From Ancylothrix sp. D3o (GTDB lineage: Bacteria > Cyanobacteriota > Cyanobacteriia > Cyanobacteriales > Oscillatoriaceae), in NCBI RefSeq assembly GCF_025370775.1, contig NZ_JAMXEX010000002.1, positions 648,519-712,518 on the forward strand: DNA of 64,000 nt, given 5' to 3'. Of this stretch, positions 46,601-54,850 are shown one piece after another (position 1 is the first letter of the stretch; every line of letters begins with the position of its first letter). The notes under the pieces are model-generated. The model ran no database searches. It was not told the DNA's origin and saw only the letters and a program-made list of their open reading frames with translations. The position numbers were made by a program, and so were the translations under genes.

Positions 46601-48996
46601 TTATCCGTTACTTGAACATTAATCAAAACATTTCCCACATCTGCATTAGTAGGAGTTCCAGAAAAGGTACGAGTTGCTGCATCAAAATTTAACCAACTTG
46701 GCAACAAATTTCCATCAGCCAAATTCGCCGTATAAGTTAAAGCATTACTATCAGGATCGGTAAAAGTATTTTCCGCCAATTGAAACGAAAAAGGCGTATC
46801 TTGCGTTGCCGTTTGATTTGTAATAGCCGTGCCTATGGGCGCCTCATTAACATTATTTACTGCAACTGTCAAGCTTTTATCAAACGTATTCCCAGCCGCA
46901 TCCGTCACCTGAACAGTAATATTATGGCTTGAGTTTGTTTCAAAATCTAATAAACTGCCATTTGCCACTTGTAGCTGATTGCCGGCAATCGTAAACCGGC
47001 CATCCGCATTATCCAATAACGTAAAAGTTTGACTATCTCCCACATCTGGATCGGTTGCCGAAAGCGCACCTACTACAGTACCATTCGCACTATTTTCGTT
47101 AACAGTTGTAGTTGTCAAACTAATATCAGTTGGCGGATTACTAAAAGTCGCTTCATTGACATCATTGAGGGAAATCGTAAAATCTTTATCAAACGTATTT
47201 CCCGCCGCATCTGTCACTCGAATCTTAATATTTTGCGTGGCTGCCGTTTCAAAATCTAACAAACTTCCATTCGCTACTTTTAGCTGATTATTCTCAATAA
47301 CAAACCGGCCCCCTGCATTATCAATTAACGCAAAAGTATGAGTGTCTGTCGCATCCGCATCCACCGCCGAAAAATCACCAATTAGAGCACCATTGGCGCT
47401 ATTTTCATTTACTGCGCTTGCGCTTAAAACAATATCCGTCGGCGCACTACCGGCATTCGTTTCATTAACATCACTTAGGGAAATTGTCAAGTTTTTAGTA
47501 AATACATTTCCCGCCGAATCTTTAACCTGAATACTGATATCATATTTCGGCGTTGTTTCAAAATCTAACAAAGTTCCATTGGCAACTTTTAGCTGATTAT
47601 CTTCTAGCACAAACCGGCCACCGGCATTATCCAACAAAGTGTAAGTATGCGTATCTCCGACATCAGGATCAATTGTTGAAAATGTACCGATTAAAGTGCC
47701 GATAGCAGAATTTTCGGCGATATTACTATTCGATAAAACAACATCTGCCGGTGTGCTATTACTCGGAGTTGGCGTTGGTTCAGGACTTGGACTTGGACTT
47801 GGATCTGGATTAGGACTTGGACTAGGATTAGGACTAGGATTAGGACTAGGATTAGGACTAGGATTAGGACTAGGATTAGGACTAGGATTAGGACTTGGAC
47901 TTGGACTTGGGAAAAACCCACCACCACCACCACCCGAACTTGGAGGAGTTGGAGTGGGAGTTGCACTCGCAGCAACCCGAAAATCATTAATATTTAAACT
48001 AGCACTACTAACGCCGCGCAAAATTGCTAAATAGTGACCATTAATTGTTTCTTGAATAATTGTATGACCGGCCAGTTCATTTACTCCCTCAATAAATCTC
48101 AATTGGCTAAAAGTCAAACCGCCAATTAACTCAATAATATCCTGACCTTTTGTAAAATCGGTAATAAAATCTGCATCAGTTACAGCCACACCGCCGGTAG
48201 TCACACCCGCATTACGGATACCAATTACAACAGTGTCACTTCCTTCGCCCGTCGTAATATAATCAGTACCTAAATCACCCGCCAGTCGGTCATCCCCCCG
48301 ATCTCCTGAAAGCACATCATTACCGACACCACCAGAAACAACATCCCCACCTTGTCCACCACTACAAGTATCGTTCCCCTCATTGCCAAAAATTAAATCA
48401 TTACCAGCATTCCCGAAGATACCATCATCGCCGGTTCTGCCATAGAGTTGATCATTACCATCATTTAAAGCAATTGCCGGTTCATTTTGACCGCCCAAAA
48501 TTGTATCATTACCGCGATCACCAAATAAAATATCCTCCCCCAAATCACCGGCAATCCAATCATCACCACTACCGCCATTCACAATATCATTATCAGCACC
48601 GGCACTTATCGTATCTTCACTTTCATTGCCATTAATAATATCATTGCCGCTATTTCCCCAAATATAATCACGTCCTGTCGAGTCGCTTTTGCCATCTTCA
48701 CTGCATCCGCCCACCAGCGTATCATTGCCGACATCTCCGATCACCGTATCATTTCCTAATTCCCCAAACCCAACATCATCGCCGACGCCGCCTCGGACTA
48801 AATCATTACCTTGTCCACCCCGAACAATATCATTACCCTCTCCACCATCTACCACATCATCGCCAATATTGCCGGCGGCAAAATCATCACCCTGCATAGC
48901 ATCTACAATATCATTTCCGTCCAAAGCCAGAATAATATCGTTTTCAATTGTTCCTTGAATTAAATCTTCTCCTAGTGATCCGTAAATTGTCGGCAT
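43621..48996 (-). CDS. giant RTX/cadherin/FG-GAP surface or secreted protein
   Basis: A 1791-residue protein of repeats. Order: RTX Ca-binding nonapeptides (about 1-290, GGxGNDxxx type), an NPSP-rich linker (about 355-405), three cadherin-like repeats (each with FETxxxxxIxIxVxDxAGN), a He_PIG-type Ig-like domain, a VCBS-like domain and a fourth cadherin-like repeat, then seven FG-GAP repeats (DVNGDGxxDxIVGA), enough for a seven-bladed beta-propeller as in integrin alpha, and a short RTX-like end. There is no N-terminal signal peptide, so type I secretion through a C-terminal signal is expected. AGGA precedes the start. Calcium-dependent adhesion is the likely role; no secretion genes are adjacent. 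Confidence 0.87.
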   Translation of the reverse strand: MPTIYGSLGEDLIQGTIENDIILALDGNDIVDAMQGDDFAAGNIGDDVVDGGEGNDIVRGGQGNDLVRGGVGDDVGFGELGNDTVIGDVGNDTLVGGCSEDGKSDSTGRDYIWGNSGNDIINGNESEDTISAGADNDIVNGGSGDDWIAGDLGEDILFGDRGNDTILGGQNEPAIALNDGNDQLYGRTGDDGIFGNAGNDLIFGNEGNDTCSGGQGGDVVSGGVGNDVLSGDRGDDRLAGDLGTDYITTGEGSDTVVIGIRNAGVTTGGVAVTDADFITDFTKGQDIIELIGGLTFSQLRFIEGVNELAGHTIIQETINGHYLAILRGVSSASLNINDFRVAASATPTPTPPSSGGGGGGFFPSPSPSPNPSPNPSPNPSPNPSPNPSPNPSPSPNPDPSPSPSPEPTPTPSNSTPADVVLSNSNIAENSAIGTLIGTFSTIDPDVGDTHTYTLLDNAGGRFVLEDNQLKVANGTLLDFETTPKYDISIQVKDSAGNVFTKNLTISLSDVNETNAGSAPTDIVLSASAVNENSANGALIGDFSAVDADATDTHTFALIDNAGGRFVIENNQLKVANGSLLDFETAATQNIKIRVTDAAGNTFDKDFTISLNDVNEATFSNPPTDISLTTTTVNENSANGTVVGALSATDPDVGDSQTFTLLDNADGRFTIAGNQLQVANGSLLDFETNSSHNITVQVTDAAGNTFDKSLTVAVNNVNEAPIGTAITNQTATQDTPFSFQLAENTFTDPDSNALTYTANLADGNLLPSWLNFDAATRTFSGTPTNADVGNVLINVQVTDNLGGTATQEFTLAVGNVNDAPALTNIAKTGNEDADITFTVADFTGSYSDADNDPLNKIKISTLPVNGTVKLNGTAITANQEIAAADLANITFTPDLNYNGATSFSWNAFDGTAYAVNDATVSITVAPVNDAPTDINILPINSSVLSVEENSPTGTVIGDLTTVDIDTGDTHTYSLADTLGGRFKIVGNQLQVDQGSLIDYESLGPNYSYNLTVNSTDSQQLSVPKTVTINVSDVPDPPIANDDTVPVTNPVFLRTGVTIDTATQVLNNDNANGGTTPTVTAVSSTDGTAVLSGTNIIFRPNIGLTAPAAINYTISNNNGTDAGTITVNLSVVSQINLSTITDQTNLPTGVSGFAMNGENASYAGFSVSDAGDVNGDGFGDVIVGAYRGGGNAGRSYVVFGKSDGGALDLSNIAAGNGGFAINGKATYDYSGNSVSRAGDVNGDGLADLIVGASRADFDTQDEGQSFVVFGKTDGTSVSLADIAGETGNGFVLNGEQTNDRSGNSVSNAGDVNGDGLDDLIVGASLVDNGISNDEGRAYVVYGKTTNTEINLSALGTAGFAINSEVELNLTGTSVSSAGDVNGDGFADVIVGAPAALNGVGRSYVVFGGTTNNTVNLTQVTAGIGNGFTINGEASVGLAGTSVSAVGDVNGDGFADVIVGAPGGGGTGAGKSYLVFGKSTGTAINLADVSAGNGGFVINGETGVFNSGISVSSAGDMNGDGLNDLIVGADYANDTQQVYTGRSYVVFGKAAGTAVNLSEVAQGIGGFAINREVNYDRAGFSVSAAGDVNGDGFADITVGAFSGNNFNCRSYVIFGGNFSASVTQEGTTAAEVLTAVVNSEGLVGGQGNDSLSDGNFTDVLLYGGSGNDVITITNANFRAIDGGLGNDTLMVNGAGLNLDLTLPTLRTKIAGIEAIDLTGTGNNNTLTLDFASLQSLVSGISPKTLSIIGDVGDTVVANLTGLGFTSSAGTGVTNYTRGNLVLSVEDDVTRSITA
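47782..47911. repeat. 12-bp minisatellite coding for NPSP
   Basis: The unit GGATTAGGACTA is repeated about nine times with small changes (ACTTGG, ATCTGG at the ends). On the minus strand it encodes the Asn-Pro-Ser-Pro linker of the surface protein. Such a perfect tandem can change copy number by slippage without breaking the frame. Confidence 0.85.
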
Positions 48997-49416
48997 AATT
49001 GTTTTTCCTGATAAAAAGTGAAAGTTTTGTTCTTAGCAACGGTAAATATACGGAAATTTCAAAAATCAACCCGCCTGGTAATATTATTGGTTGACTTTAA
49101 AGATTTACTCTCAGTCTATACTGAGAATAAAAGTCTTTCAACTTTCCGGAATTGTTCCCCAAATCCCCGAAAATGTTATCATTTTTGCTTAGGAAACTTT
49201 CCTGCCCCTTGATAAAATCGCTCAACCAAATTTTTCTCTATCTAAAGAATGATGTTTGCCGGTGCTGTTGAACTCCTTTGAAAAATTTTGCCACCCTAAA
49301 AAGCTGTTCCTCACCAACTCAGTTTAAAAGTTTCACTTTTTGACAACTACTTAAAATTAGAAATTTACCTCTAAAAAAAGGCATTTTCTCTTGCAATATT
49401 AAAGTTAAAAGTTAAA
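48997..49416. other. gap upstream of the RTX gene
   Basis: About 420 bp with AT-rich sequence. Nothing recognisable beyond the RTX leader (AGGAAAAACAATT before its ATG on the minus strand). Confidence 0.35.
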
Positions 49417-49653
49417 TTACGGGCCGGTAGACTCATCTGGGGGGGCCGGTGGTAGAAGTTCTCGTTTAACCGCTTCTGTTAAGATGCGGCGCATCCATCC
49501 ACTTGCTTGAGGATGCCCTTTAATAGCCCTATAAATTTCCTCTGAAACGCGAACGCTGACTCGATAATCCAAAGGCGCATTGTCTTCGCTTCCCTGACGT
49601 TTAAATTGCGTTTCAACGAATTCTTTTGTAATTTTTGGGTTAGGATTCGACAT
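49417..49653 (-). CDS. small ribbon-helix-helix-like protein, copy 1
   Basis: A 78-residue protein, start taken at MSNPNPKITKEF (49653) to match its paralog at 49961-50194; the frame opens at 49710. A strand-helix-helix pattern (YRVSVRVS, EEIYRAIKGHP, GWMRRILTEAVKREL) is like ribbon-helix-helix DNA-binding or antitoxin proteins. The paralogs share KITxxFxxxQFxRQ, HPxxxxWMRRxLTEAxxREL and a Pro-rich acidic end. It is divergent from a truncated + strand gene and a strong + promoter at 49730. Function is unknown; an autoregulating DNA-binding role is inference. Confidence 0.6.
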   Translation of the reverse strand: MSNPNPKITKEFVETQFKRQGSEDNAPLDYRVSVRVSEEIYRAIKGHPQASGWMRRILTEAVKRELLPPAPPDESTGP

Positions 49654-49729
49654 TTGGCAAGAGTAATTGTTGTGCGTGTGTATTTCTATTATATCGCTGA
49701 ATAACCGCAAAAAATTTTCAAAGAATAAC

Positions 49730-49758
49730 TTGACATTCCTTGTCCGACAGGGTATGAT
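49730..49758 (+). promoter_or_regulatory. sigma-70-type promoter of the truncated copy
   Basis: TTGACA (49730-49735), 17-bp spacer, TATGAT (49753-49758): near-consensus. It points to the truncated gene at 49839. An inverted GCAGTG / CACTGC pair (49773-49778, 49806-49811) lies in the transcribed leader. Confidence 0.7.
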
Positions 49759-49838
49759 AAAAAAAACACTGAGCAGTGAGCGCCACGTTTTGCAAAACTA
49801 ACACCCACTGCCCTAACAAACACAAAAGTAAATTAATT

Positions 49839-49928
49839 ATGGCATATTCAATTCTGTACAACTACAGCCGCTTTATATCTTCAAAGCCTTACACCAGCAC
49901 GATGCAAACACAAACGCCCGCGATTTAA
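49839..49928 (+). pseudogene. truncated paralog of the 50382 gene
   Basis: The 29-codon frame starts ATGGCATATTCA and matches the start of the gene at 50382 at the DNA level (ACTACAGCCG, TATCTTCAAAGCCT, ACACC), then stops. The shared start, leader and promoter show it is the 5' remnant of a second copy, frame-disturbed after a few codons and cut off. Confidence 0.65.
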
Positions 49929-49960
49929 GTGATGACACCGGCTTATCTGCATAAAATCAA

Positions 49961-50194
49961 TTAGGATGCGCTAGTTTCATCTGTGGGTGCCGGTATCAGT
50001 TCCCGTCTAGCAGCTTCTGTTAACACGCGACGCATCCATGCTGTTCCTTTGGGATGCTGTTTAATTGCATGGTAAACATCGTTAGGTACTTTCACACTCA
50101 ACGACTTTGGACATAAAGGTTCACCACCTCCTTCCTGACGCTCAAATTGCTTCTCTAAAAATCCAGGCGTAATTTTTGGGGACGGATTAGGCAT
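49961..50194 (-). CDS. small ribbon-helix-helix-like protein, copy 2
   Basis: A 77-residue paralog of the gene at 49417-49653. Start at MPNPSPKITPGFLEKQFERQ (50194), with an open frame to 50221. The core KSLSVKVPNDVYHAIKQHP, TAWMRRVLTEAARREL keeps the strand-helix-helix spacing. It is divergent from the intact + strand gene at 50382, with about 190 bp between them holding a promoter and a hairpin, the same layout as copy 1. This suggests that a two-gene unit was duplicated. Confidence 0.62.
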   Translation of the reverse strand: MPNPSPKITPGFLEKQFERQEGGGEPLCPKSLSVKVPNDVYHAIKQHPKGTAWMRRVLTEAARRELIPAPTDETSAS

Positions 50195-50272
50195 TGCTTT
50201 ACACTTAAAATTTTGTCTCAATTTTAGTCTTAATTATAGCCTGAATTCAGGTAAAAATTTTTGACAAATCTC

Positions 50273-50302
50273 TTGACTTATCCTTGAATACAGGGTTAGA
50301 AT
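50273..50302 (+). promoter_or_regulatory. sigma-70-type promoter of the 50382 gene
   Basis: TTGACT (50273-50278), 18-bp spacer, TAGAAT (50297-50302). It is the counterpart of the promoter at 49730, sharing CCTTG and ACAGGG in the spacer. Confidence 0.6.
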
Positions 50303-50313
50303 AAAAACATAAA

Positions 50314-50355
50314 CAAAGCAGTCACCAAAGTTTAAAACCGTAGTGTACTGCTTTG
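50314..50355 (+). other. leader hairpin of the 50382 gene
   Basis: CAAAGCAGT (50314-50322) pairs with ACTGCTTTG (50347-50355), 9 bp, between the promoter and the ATG. It could be a repressor site or an RNA structure that controls translation. Confidence 0.5.
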
Positions 50356-50381
50356 ACCAAAAATAAAACATAAGTAAAATT

Positions 50382-51203
50382 ATGACACATTCAAGCCAAC
50401 AAGACTACAGCCGTGAATATCTTCAAAGCCTAACACCGGCCACCTGTAAACAAATCGCTCGCAGTATGGGTTTAAAACCCCGCTACCACAAACGCCGTGT
50501 AGTAGCTCAAATCCTTAACCAGCAAGTATTTCAAAGAGTTGAAAGAGAAACTCGTCAACTACTCAAAGCAAACGACCTAGAAACAATTATTGAAAACCGC
50601 TGGATCACCATCCAAACCAGAGACGGACGCACGATCAGCACAAGCCCTTATTGGGGAAAAATAGGCTATGACGTCTGTAAATGGCTAGAAGGAGAAAACG
50701 ACCTGCGCCGGCCCATCTTAGAACCAACCCCAACCCCACAACCCACACAAACCCGACAAATTAAGCTGCAAAACGGCGTAATTGAGAGTGGAAAAATTGG
50801 CTGGTATGTACCAAATGCAGCCGGTTTAATTCAATCGCTACAAAATCCTGACTGGGAACTCATCGAAATTCGCGTCACCACCGGCACTCGAAAAGTGTAC
50901 CATCGCGGCCACCACATTTTAACAGAACCGACCTATAGAGCTTTCGCCATCTATCAAAGCAAAACCCAACGAAGAAAAGACGGCAAACCCCGCCGGTGGG
51001 CCAAACGCATCTCTATGAAAACCTGGGAGATGTTTGAAATTCTTACCCCCCAAAACATTCTCCCCCTGTCAGAGAAAACGTTAAACTTAGCAAACGAAAA
51101 AGTCCTCTGGCAAAAAACCAATTTCACAGAACCGGCCACTTTAAAAGAGTTAACCATGATTGGGGCCGGTGATGAAACAGAAAATTATCAACTTTATTTT
51201 TGA
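50382..51203 (+). CDS. hypothetical protein with SAP/HeH-like N-terminus
   Basis: A 273-residue protein I do not recognise. The N-terminus (YLQSLTPATCKQIARSMGL, KPRYHKRRVVAQIL) has the helix-extended-helix look of SAP or Rho-N-like nucleic-acid-binding motifs. Residues 110-125 are a Pro/Thr linker, and the C-terminal half (WYVPNAAGLIQSLQNPDW, then RKVYHRGHHILTEPTYRAFAIY) is basic with several aromatics. No signal peptide or membrane helix. It is divergent from the small ribbon-helix-helix-like gene, and a 5' fragment of a second copy lies 540 bp upstream. A nucleic-acid-linked role is inference. Confidence 0.7.
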   Translation: MTHSSQQDYSREYLQSLTPATCKQIARSMGLKPRYHKRRVVAQILNQQVFQRVERETRQLLKANDLETIIENRWITIQTRDGRTISTSPYWGKIGYDVCKWLEGENDLRRPILEPTPTPQPTQTRQIKLQNGVIESGKIGWYVPNAAGLIQSLQNPDWELIEIRVTTGTRKVYHRGHHILTEPTYRAFAIYQSKTQRRKDGKPRRWAKRISMKTWEMFEILTPQNILPLSEKTLNLANEKVLWQKTNFTEPATLKELTMIGAGDETENYQLYF

Positions 51204-51218
51204 ACTTATGCAAAAACA

Positions 51219-51244
51219 AAAAAACCGGGATAAACCGGCTTTTC
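51219..51244. terminator. bidirectional terminator between convergent genes
   Basis: AAAAACCGG and CCGGCTTTT form a stem with one mismatch around GATAAA. A-run on the left and T-run on the right allow use by both the 50382 gene and ndhD. Confidence 0.55.
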
Positions 51245-51274
51245 ATAAGAGTATCCCTGTCTGTTGGTTTTGGT

Positions 51275-52939
51275 TTATTTAGCCACTGTTACTACTCCCA
51301 AAACACTTTGAGACTCCGCTTTAGGTAACTGCGGCGCAGTCAAACCAGAGAAAAGAGTTTCATGTTGTTGAGCAAATTGGGGGAAAACATTACGCACTTC
51401 AGCAGCAACCGCCACCGTTGTTGCATCATAGGTTTGCGTCGCTAATTTTGGATATAAACCAATCCCAATAATCGGCAAAAGCAAACAAGCCGTAATAAAA
51501 ATTTCGCGAGGTTTTGCGTCAGCAAACATTAAAGATTTTGCATCAGCCAACTTTAAGGAACTCGCGTCAGCAAACATTGAAATCTCAGCGAGTTCTTTAT
51601 TTTGCGTTCCGTAAAACACTTGACGCAACATCGACAATAAATAAACCGGAGTCAGAATTAAACCAACCGCTGCGAGAAAGATAGTAACGGTTTTAAAAGG
51701 AGTGCTGTAGAGGTCACTATTTGCTAATCCCAAAAACACAGTAATCTCACCCACAAAACCACTCATACCAGGTAAAGCCAGCGAAGCCATTGAACCAACC
51801 GTAAACAAGGCAAAGGTTTTAGGCATTACTTTAGCTAAACCACCCATCTGATCCATTGCCAGAGTGTGAGTACGTTCGTAGGTGACACCAGACAGGTAGA
51901 ATAAAGCGGCGGCGATTAAACCGTGAGAAACCATTTGCAAAACGGCACCGTTGAGGCCGAGTTCGTTAAAGCAGCCAATGCCAATTAAGACAAAACCCAT
52001 GTGGGAAATAGAAGAACAAGCAAGCCGGCGTTTCAGGTTAGTTTGACCAAAGGCAGTTAAGGCACCGTACACGATATTTACCACACCGAGAACTACCAAC
52101 ACCGGCGCAAAGTGTAAATGTGCTTCCGGTAGCATTTGAACGTTCAGGCGGATCAGCGCATAACCACCCATTTTCAGCAAAACACCGGCCAAAATCATCG
52201 AAACCGGCGCGGAGGCTTCACCATGTGCATCTGGTAGCCAGGTATGCAGAGGGAAGATGGGAAGTTTGACACCAAAGGCGATCAACAAACCGGCATAGGC
52301 GAGAAGTTCAAAAGCGATAGGGAATTGTTTTTGAGCAATTTCTGCCATGTCGAAGGTGATGCTGTTGCCATAAAAGGCCATTGCTAAACCGGCCACCAAA
52401 ATAAAGATCGAACCCAATGCTGTGTAGAGGATAAATTTCGTAGCGGCGTAGCGGCGTTTTGCGCCTCCCCAAATGGAAATCAACAGGTACACCGGCACAA
52501 GTTCCAGTTCCCAAATAAGGAAGAATAACAGCAAGTCTTTTGCTACAAATACTCCTATTTGGGCGCTATACATTGCCAGCATTAAAAAGTAAAAGAGTTT
52601 GGGTTTGTGTTTGACTTTCCAACCGGCATAAATGGCGAGGGTAGTGACGAGGCCGGTGAGGACGATCAAGGGCATGGAAAGGCCATCAACAGCCACCGAC
52701 CAGTTTAAGCCTAGTTGGGGCACCCAGCTATAGGTTTCTGCGAGTTGAAAGCCTGGGTTTGTTGTGTCGTAGTGGTTCCAAAAGGCATAAATGCTGAGGG
52801 CGAGGTCTGCTATACCGGCACCCAGGGCAAACCAGCGAACGGTTTTGCCTTCTTTATCTGGCAAGGCGGGGATAGCAAAGGCAGCAACTAAGGGAAGGAG
52901 AATAATAGCGGTTAACCAGGGAAATGTTATTGATTCCAT
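51275..52939 (-). CDS. ndhD: NAD(P)H-quinone oxidoreductase subunit 4
   Basis: Proton-pumping membrane subunit NdhD of the cyanobacterial NDH-1 complex, used in respiration and cyclic electron flow. About 14 membrane helices. Family blocks include [39 protein letters not shown] (conserved Glu), [20 protein letters not shown] (conserved Lys) and [17 protein letters not shown]. The 554-residue length is a little long because a 24-bp unit is repeated three times near the C-terminus (51514-51585), giving [24 protein letters not shown] where I recall one such block. It appears monocistronic here; ndhF is not in view, so the NdhD1/NdhD2 type is not decided. Confidence 0.95.
   Translation of the reverse strand: MESITFPWLTAIILLPLVAAFAIPALPDKEGKTVRWFALGAGIADLALSIYAFWNHYDTTNPGFQLAETYSWVPQLGLNWSVAVDGLSMPLIVLTGLVTTLAIYAGWKVKHKPKLFYFLMLAMYSAQIGVFVAKDLLLFFLIWELELVPVYLLISIWGGAKRRYAATKFILYTALGSIFILVAGLAMAFYGNSITFDMAEIAQKQFPIAFELLAYAGLLIAFGVKLPIFPLHTWLPDAHGEASAPVSMILAGVLLKMGGYALIRLNVQMLPEAHLHFAPVLVVLGVVNIVYGALTAFGQTNLKRRLACSSISHMGFVLIGIGCFNELGLNGAVLQMVSHGLIAAALFYLSGVTYERTHTLAMDQMGGLAKVMPKTFALFTVGSMASLALPGMSGFVGEITVFLGLANSDLYSTPFKTVTIFLAAVGLILTPVYLLSMLRQVFYGTQNKELAEISMFADASSLKLADAKSLMFADAKPREIFITACLLLPIIGIGLYPKLATQTYDATTVAVAAEVRNVFPQFAQQHETLFSGLTAPQLPKAESQSVLGVVTVAK
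51514..51585. repeat. 24-bp tandem triplication inside ndhD
   Basis: Three 24-bp units (51514-51537, 51538-51561, 51562-51585) share TGCGTCAGCAAACATT-type sequence, with point differences. All keep the frame and add two eight-residue copies to the protein. Confidence 0.75.
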
Positions 52940-53744
52940 AACTAAGGATAAATACTTATTGCCTTACACGACTATTGTATTAAGTTTCGTAAACTTTTGA
53001 AAAGATCAGAAATGTAGAAAATTTGTATGGCGGTGATAGAGAAAGATTGATTGTTATTTTTTTTCGGGTTTTTAAGTTTACAAATATAACCTTTCAAAGC
53101 TTAATTATTTCAAGATAATTGGCGTTTTAATAATCCCATAAATAAAGTGAATTTGTTTTGTCGGGCCGGTGTTGTCTGTGCCGGTTTGCTTTAGTTATGC
53201 TTTTTTTGAAACCTTGTTAAGCCTTGCTGGGAAAGAGTTTGAAGAGATTGTAAAGTTTGACAATTGAAAATATATAGTTTTTTGAAGAGATTTTTGGCAG
53301 GGGGTTGGAAGTGTTCTTTAGAGAAAGATGGGGAGTTTGACGACTGAAGAAAATGTCAATAGGTAAATTTCCCCAAAATTATGAGAAATGACTCTTAAAA
53401 TAAGGGCTGTTTTTCAGGTTTTTTTAACGGTTTCTTCAATACCATAATTGCTTTATTTAAACGGACTTAATATTACGTTACATAGGTTTAAGTGAGTTTT
53501 CATAATAATACAAGCATCGAGTTTTGTCTAAATAACGGTTAATCAGTTCTCGAAATGTTGCTGGTGAGGGCCGCATTTTTTCGGGTAGTTATCGTTCATG
53601 CGAACTGAGCTATAAAAGTCATGGGAAATTTGGGCCGGCATTTAAAGCAGATGTCGGCCCCCTGCTAGAAGGCTTTGCAAAACTTCACAAAACTATGTAG
53701 TTTTTTTTTCTGTCTGTCAAGTTCAGCGTTAAAAATGCCGGTTT
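52940..53744. other. long gap between ndhD and thrB
   Basis: About 800 bp of AT-rich DNA, including the ndhD leader. No open frame with protein-like composition, no tRNA. A hairpin (TTAAAAA / TTTTTAA around CCGGCA, framed by CAGC/GCTG) lies at about 53725-53752 at the thrB stop. Confidence 0.4.
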
Positions 53745-54692
53745 TTAAGCTGAGAGAGTGGCACCGGCCCCATCAAGTTGTAGGATGTGGACATCTGGTG
53801 TAATGTCGCATTGTTTCCAAGCTTCTGTCATGGCTTGTTTGACGGCGTTTGCTTGGGTGTGGGGAGATAATGCTAGAAGAGTTGGGCCGGCGCCACTAAT
53901 TGTCATACCGTAGGCACCGGCCTCGACTGCGGCGCGACTGACGGTTTCGTAACCAGGAATTAAGGCTTGGCGGTAGGGTTGATGAATTTTATCTTGTAAA
54001 GCGACGCGCAACCAGTCAGGGGTGCCGGTTTCGAGGGCGCGAATTAATAAGCCTAAATGAGAGATATTAAATATAGAGTCGGCGCGGCTATATTCGGTGG
54101 GTAAAACGCGGCGCGCTTCTGAGGTGGAGAGTTCAAAATTAGGGATAGCGACAACCGGCACAATATCAGAATGCCAGGAAATTTCGCAAATTTGCCAGTT
54201 TTGGGGGTTGGAGGTGTCGCAAGCAGCCAACCGGCAGCCACCTAAAAGGGCCGGTACGACGTTATCGGGGTGCCCTTCCATTGAAATTGCTAATTGCATA
54301 ATTTGAGTTTGAGTCAGGGGGGCGCCGGCTAAAGCATTTGCCCCAACCAAACCAGCGACAATAGCAGTAGCGGAACTACCTAAACCACGCGCTAGGGGGA
54401 CGCCGAGGTTAATTTCAATTGAAAGCGAGGGAGGGGTTTGTTGGATATGGTGATAAAACTTAAGAAAGGCTTGGTAAACAAGATTTGTGGAGTCCGTACT
54501 AACGCGATCTGCTTCTAATCCTTTGACATATATTTGTAGAATGGGTTGATTTTCTGCGGTTTTGTTGGCATCAACGCGGGTAAATTTAAACTCGTTATAT
54601 ATGGATAAGGCTGCACCTATGCAGTCAAAACCTGGCCCTAAGTTGGCGGTGGTGGCGGGGACGGTGACAGTTGCAGCAGAAATAGAAGACAT
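53745..54692 (-). CDS. thrB: homoserine kinase
   Basis: GHMP-family kinase that phosphorylates L-homoserine in threonine biosynthesis. The protein begins with the family block VTVPATTANLGPGFDCIGAAL, has the ATP-binding loop VPLARGLGSSATAIVAG and near the end GMTISGAGPTLLAL. Length 315 residues is normal. The gene stands alone here, without thrA or thrC, which is usual in cyanobacteria. No obvious regulatory structure or unusual residue was seen. Confidence 0.95.
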   Translation of the reverse strand: MSSISAATVTVPATTANLGPGFDCIGAALSIYNEFKFTRVDANKTAENQPILQIYVKGLEADRVSTDSTNLVYQAFLKFYHHIQQTPPSLSIEINLGVPLARGLGSSATAIVAGLVGANALAGAPLTQTQIMQLAISMEGHPDNVVPALLGGCRLAACDTSNPQNWQICEISWHSDIVPVVAIPNFELSTSEARRVLPTEYSRADSIFNISHLGLLIRALETGTPDWLRVALQDKIHQPYRQALIPGYETVSRAAVEAGAYGMTISGAGPTLLALSPHTQANAVKQAMTEAWKQCDITPDVHILQLDGAGATLSA

Positions 54693-54850
54693 AAGAAAAT
54701 AGTAATTAAGGCCAATTTTATATAATAAGCGGAGAGGGAACCTTTGAGAAGTGTTGAATTTTTAAATTGATGGCGAATTCAACAATGGTAATTTTTCTCT
54801 CAGGGGCTTTTCAGATTTATTACCAGGCAAAAATGTTGAAGGTTTACGAA

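Noticed and set aside
47770-47920. CRISPR-like array
   Set aside because: Units are 12 bp, contiguous and in frame without spacers, so it is a coding minisatellite.
47696-48034. Gly-Leu repeat + strand frame
   Set aside because: Shadow of the NPSP minisatellite of the surface-protein gene.
49961-50302. CopG-type antitoxin with certainty
   Set aside because: The strand-helix-helix pattern fits, but without a profile match the family cannot be fixed.
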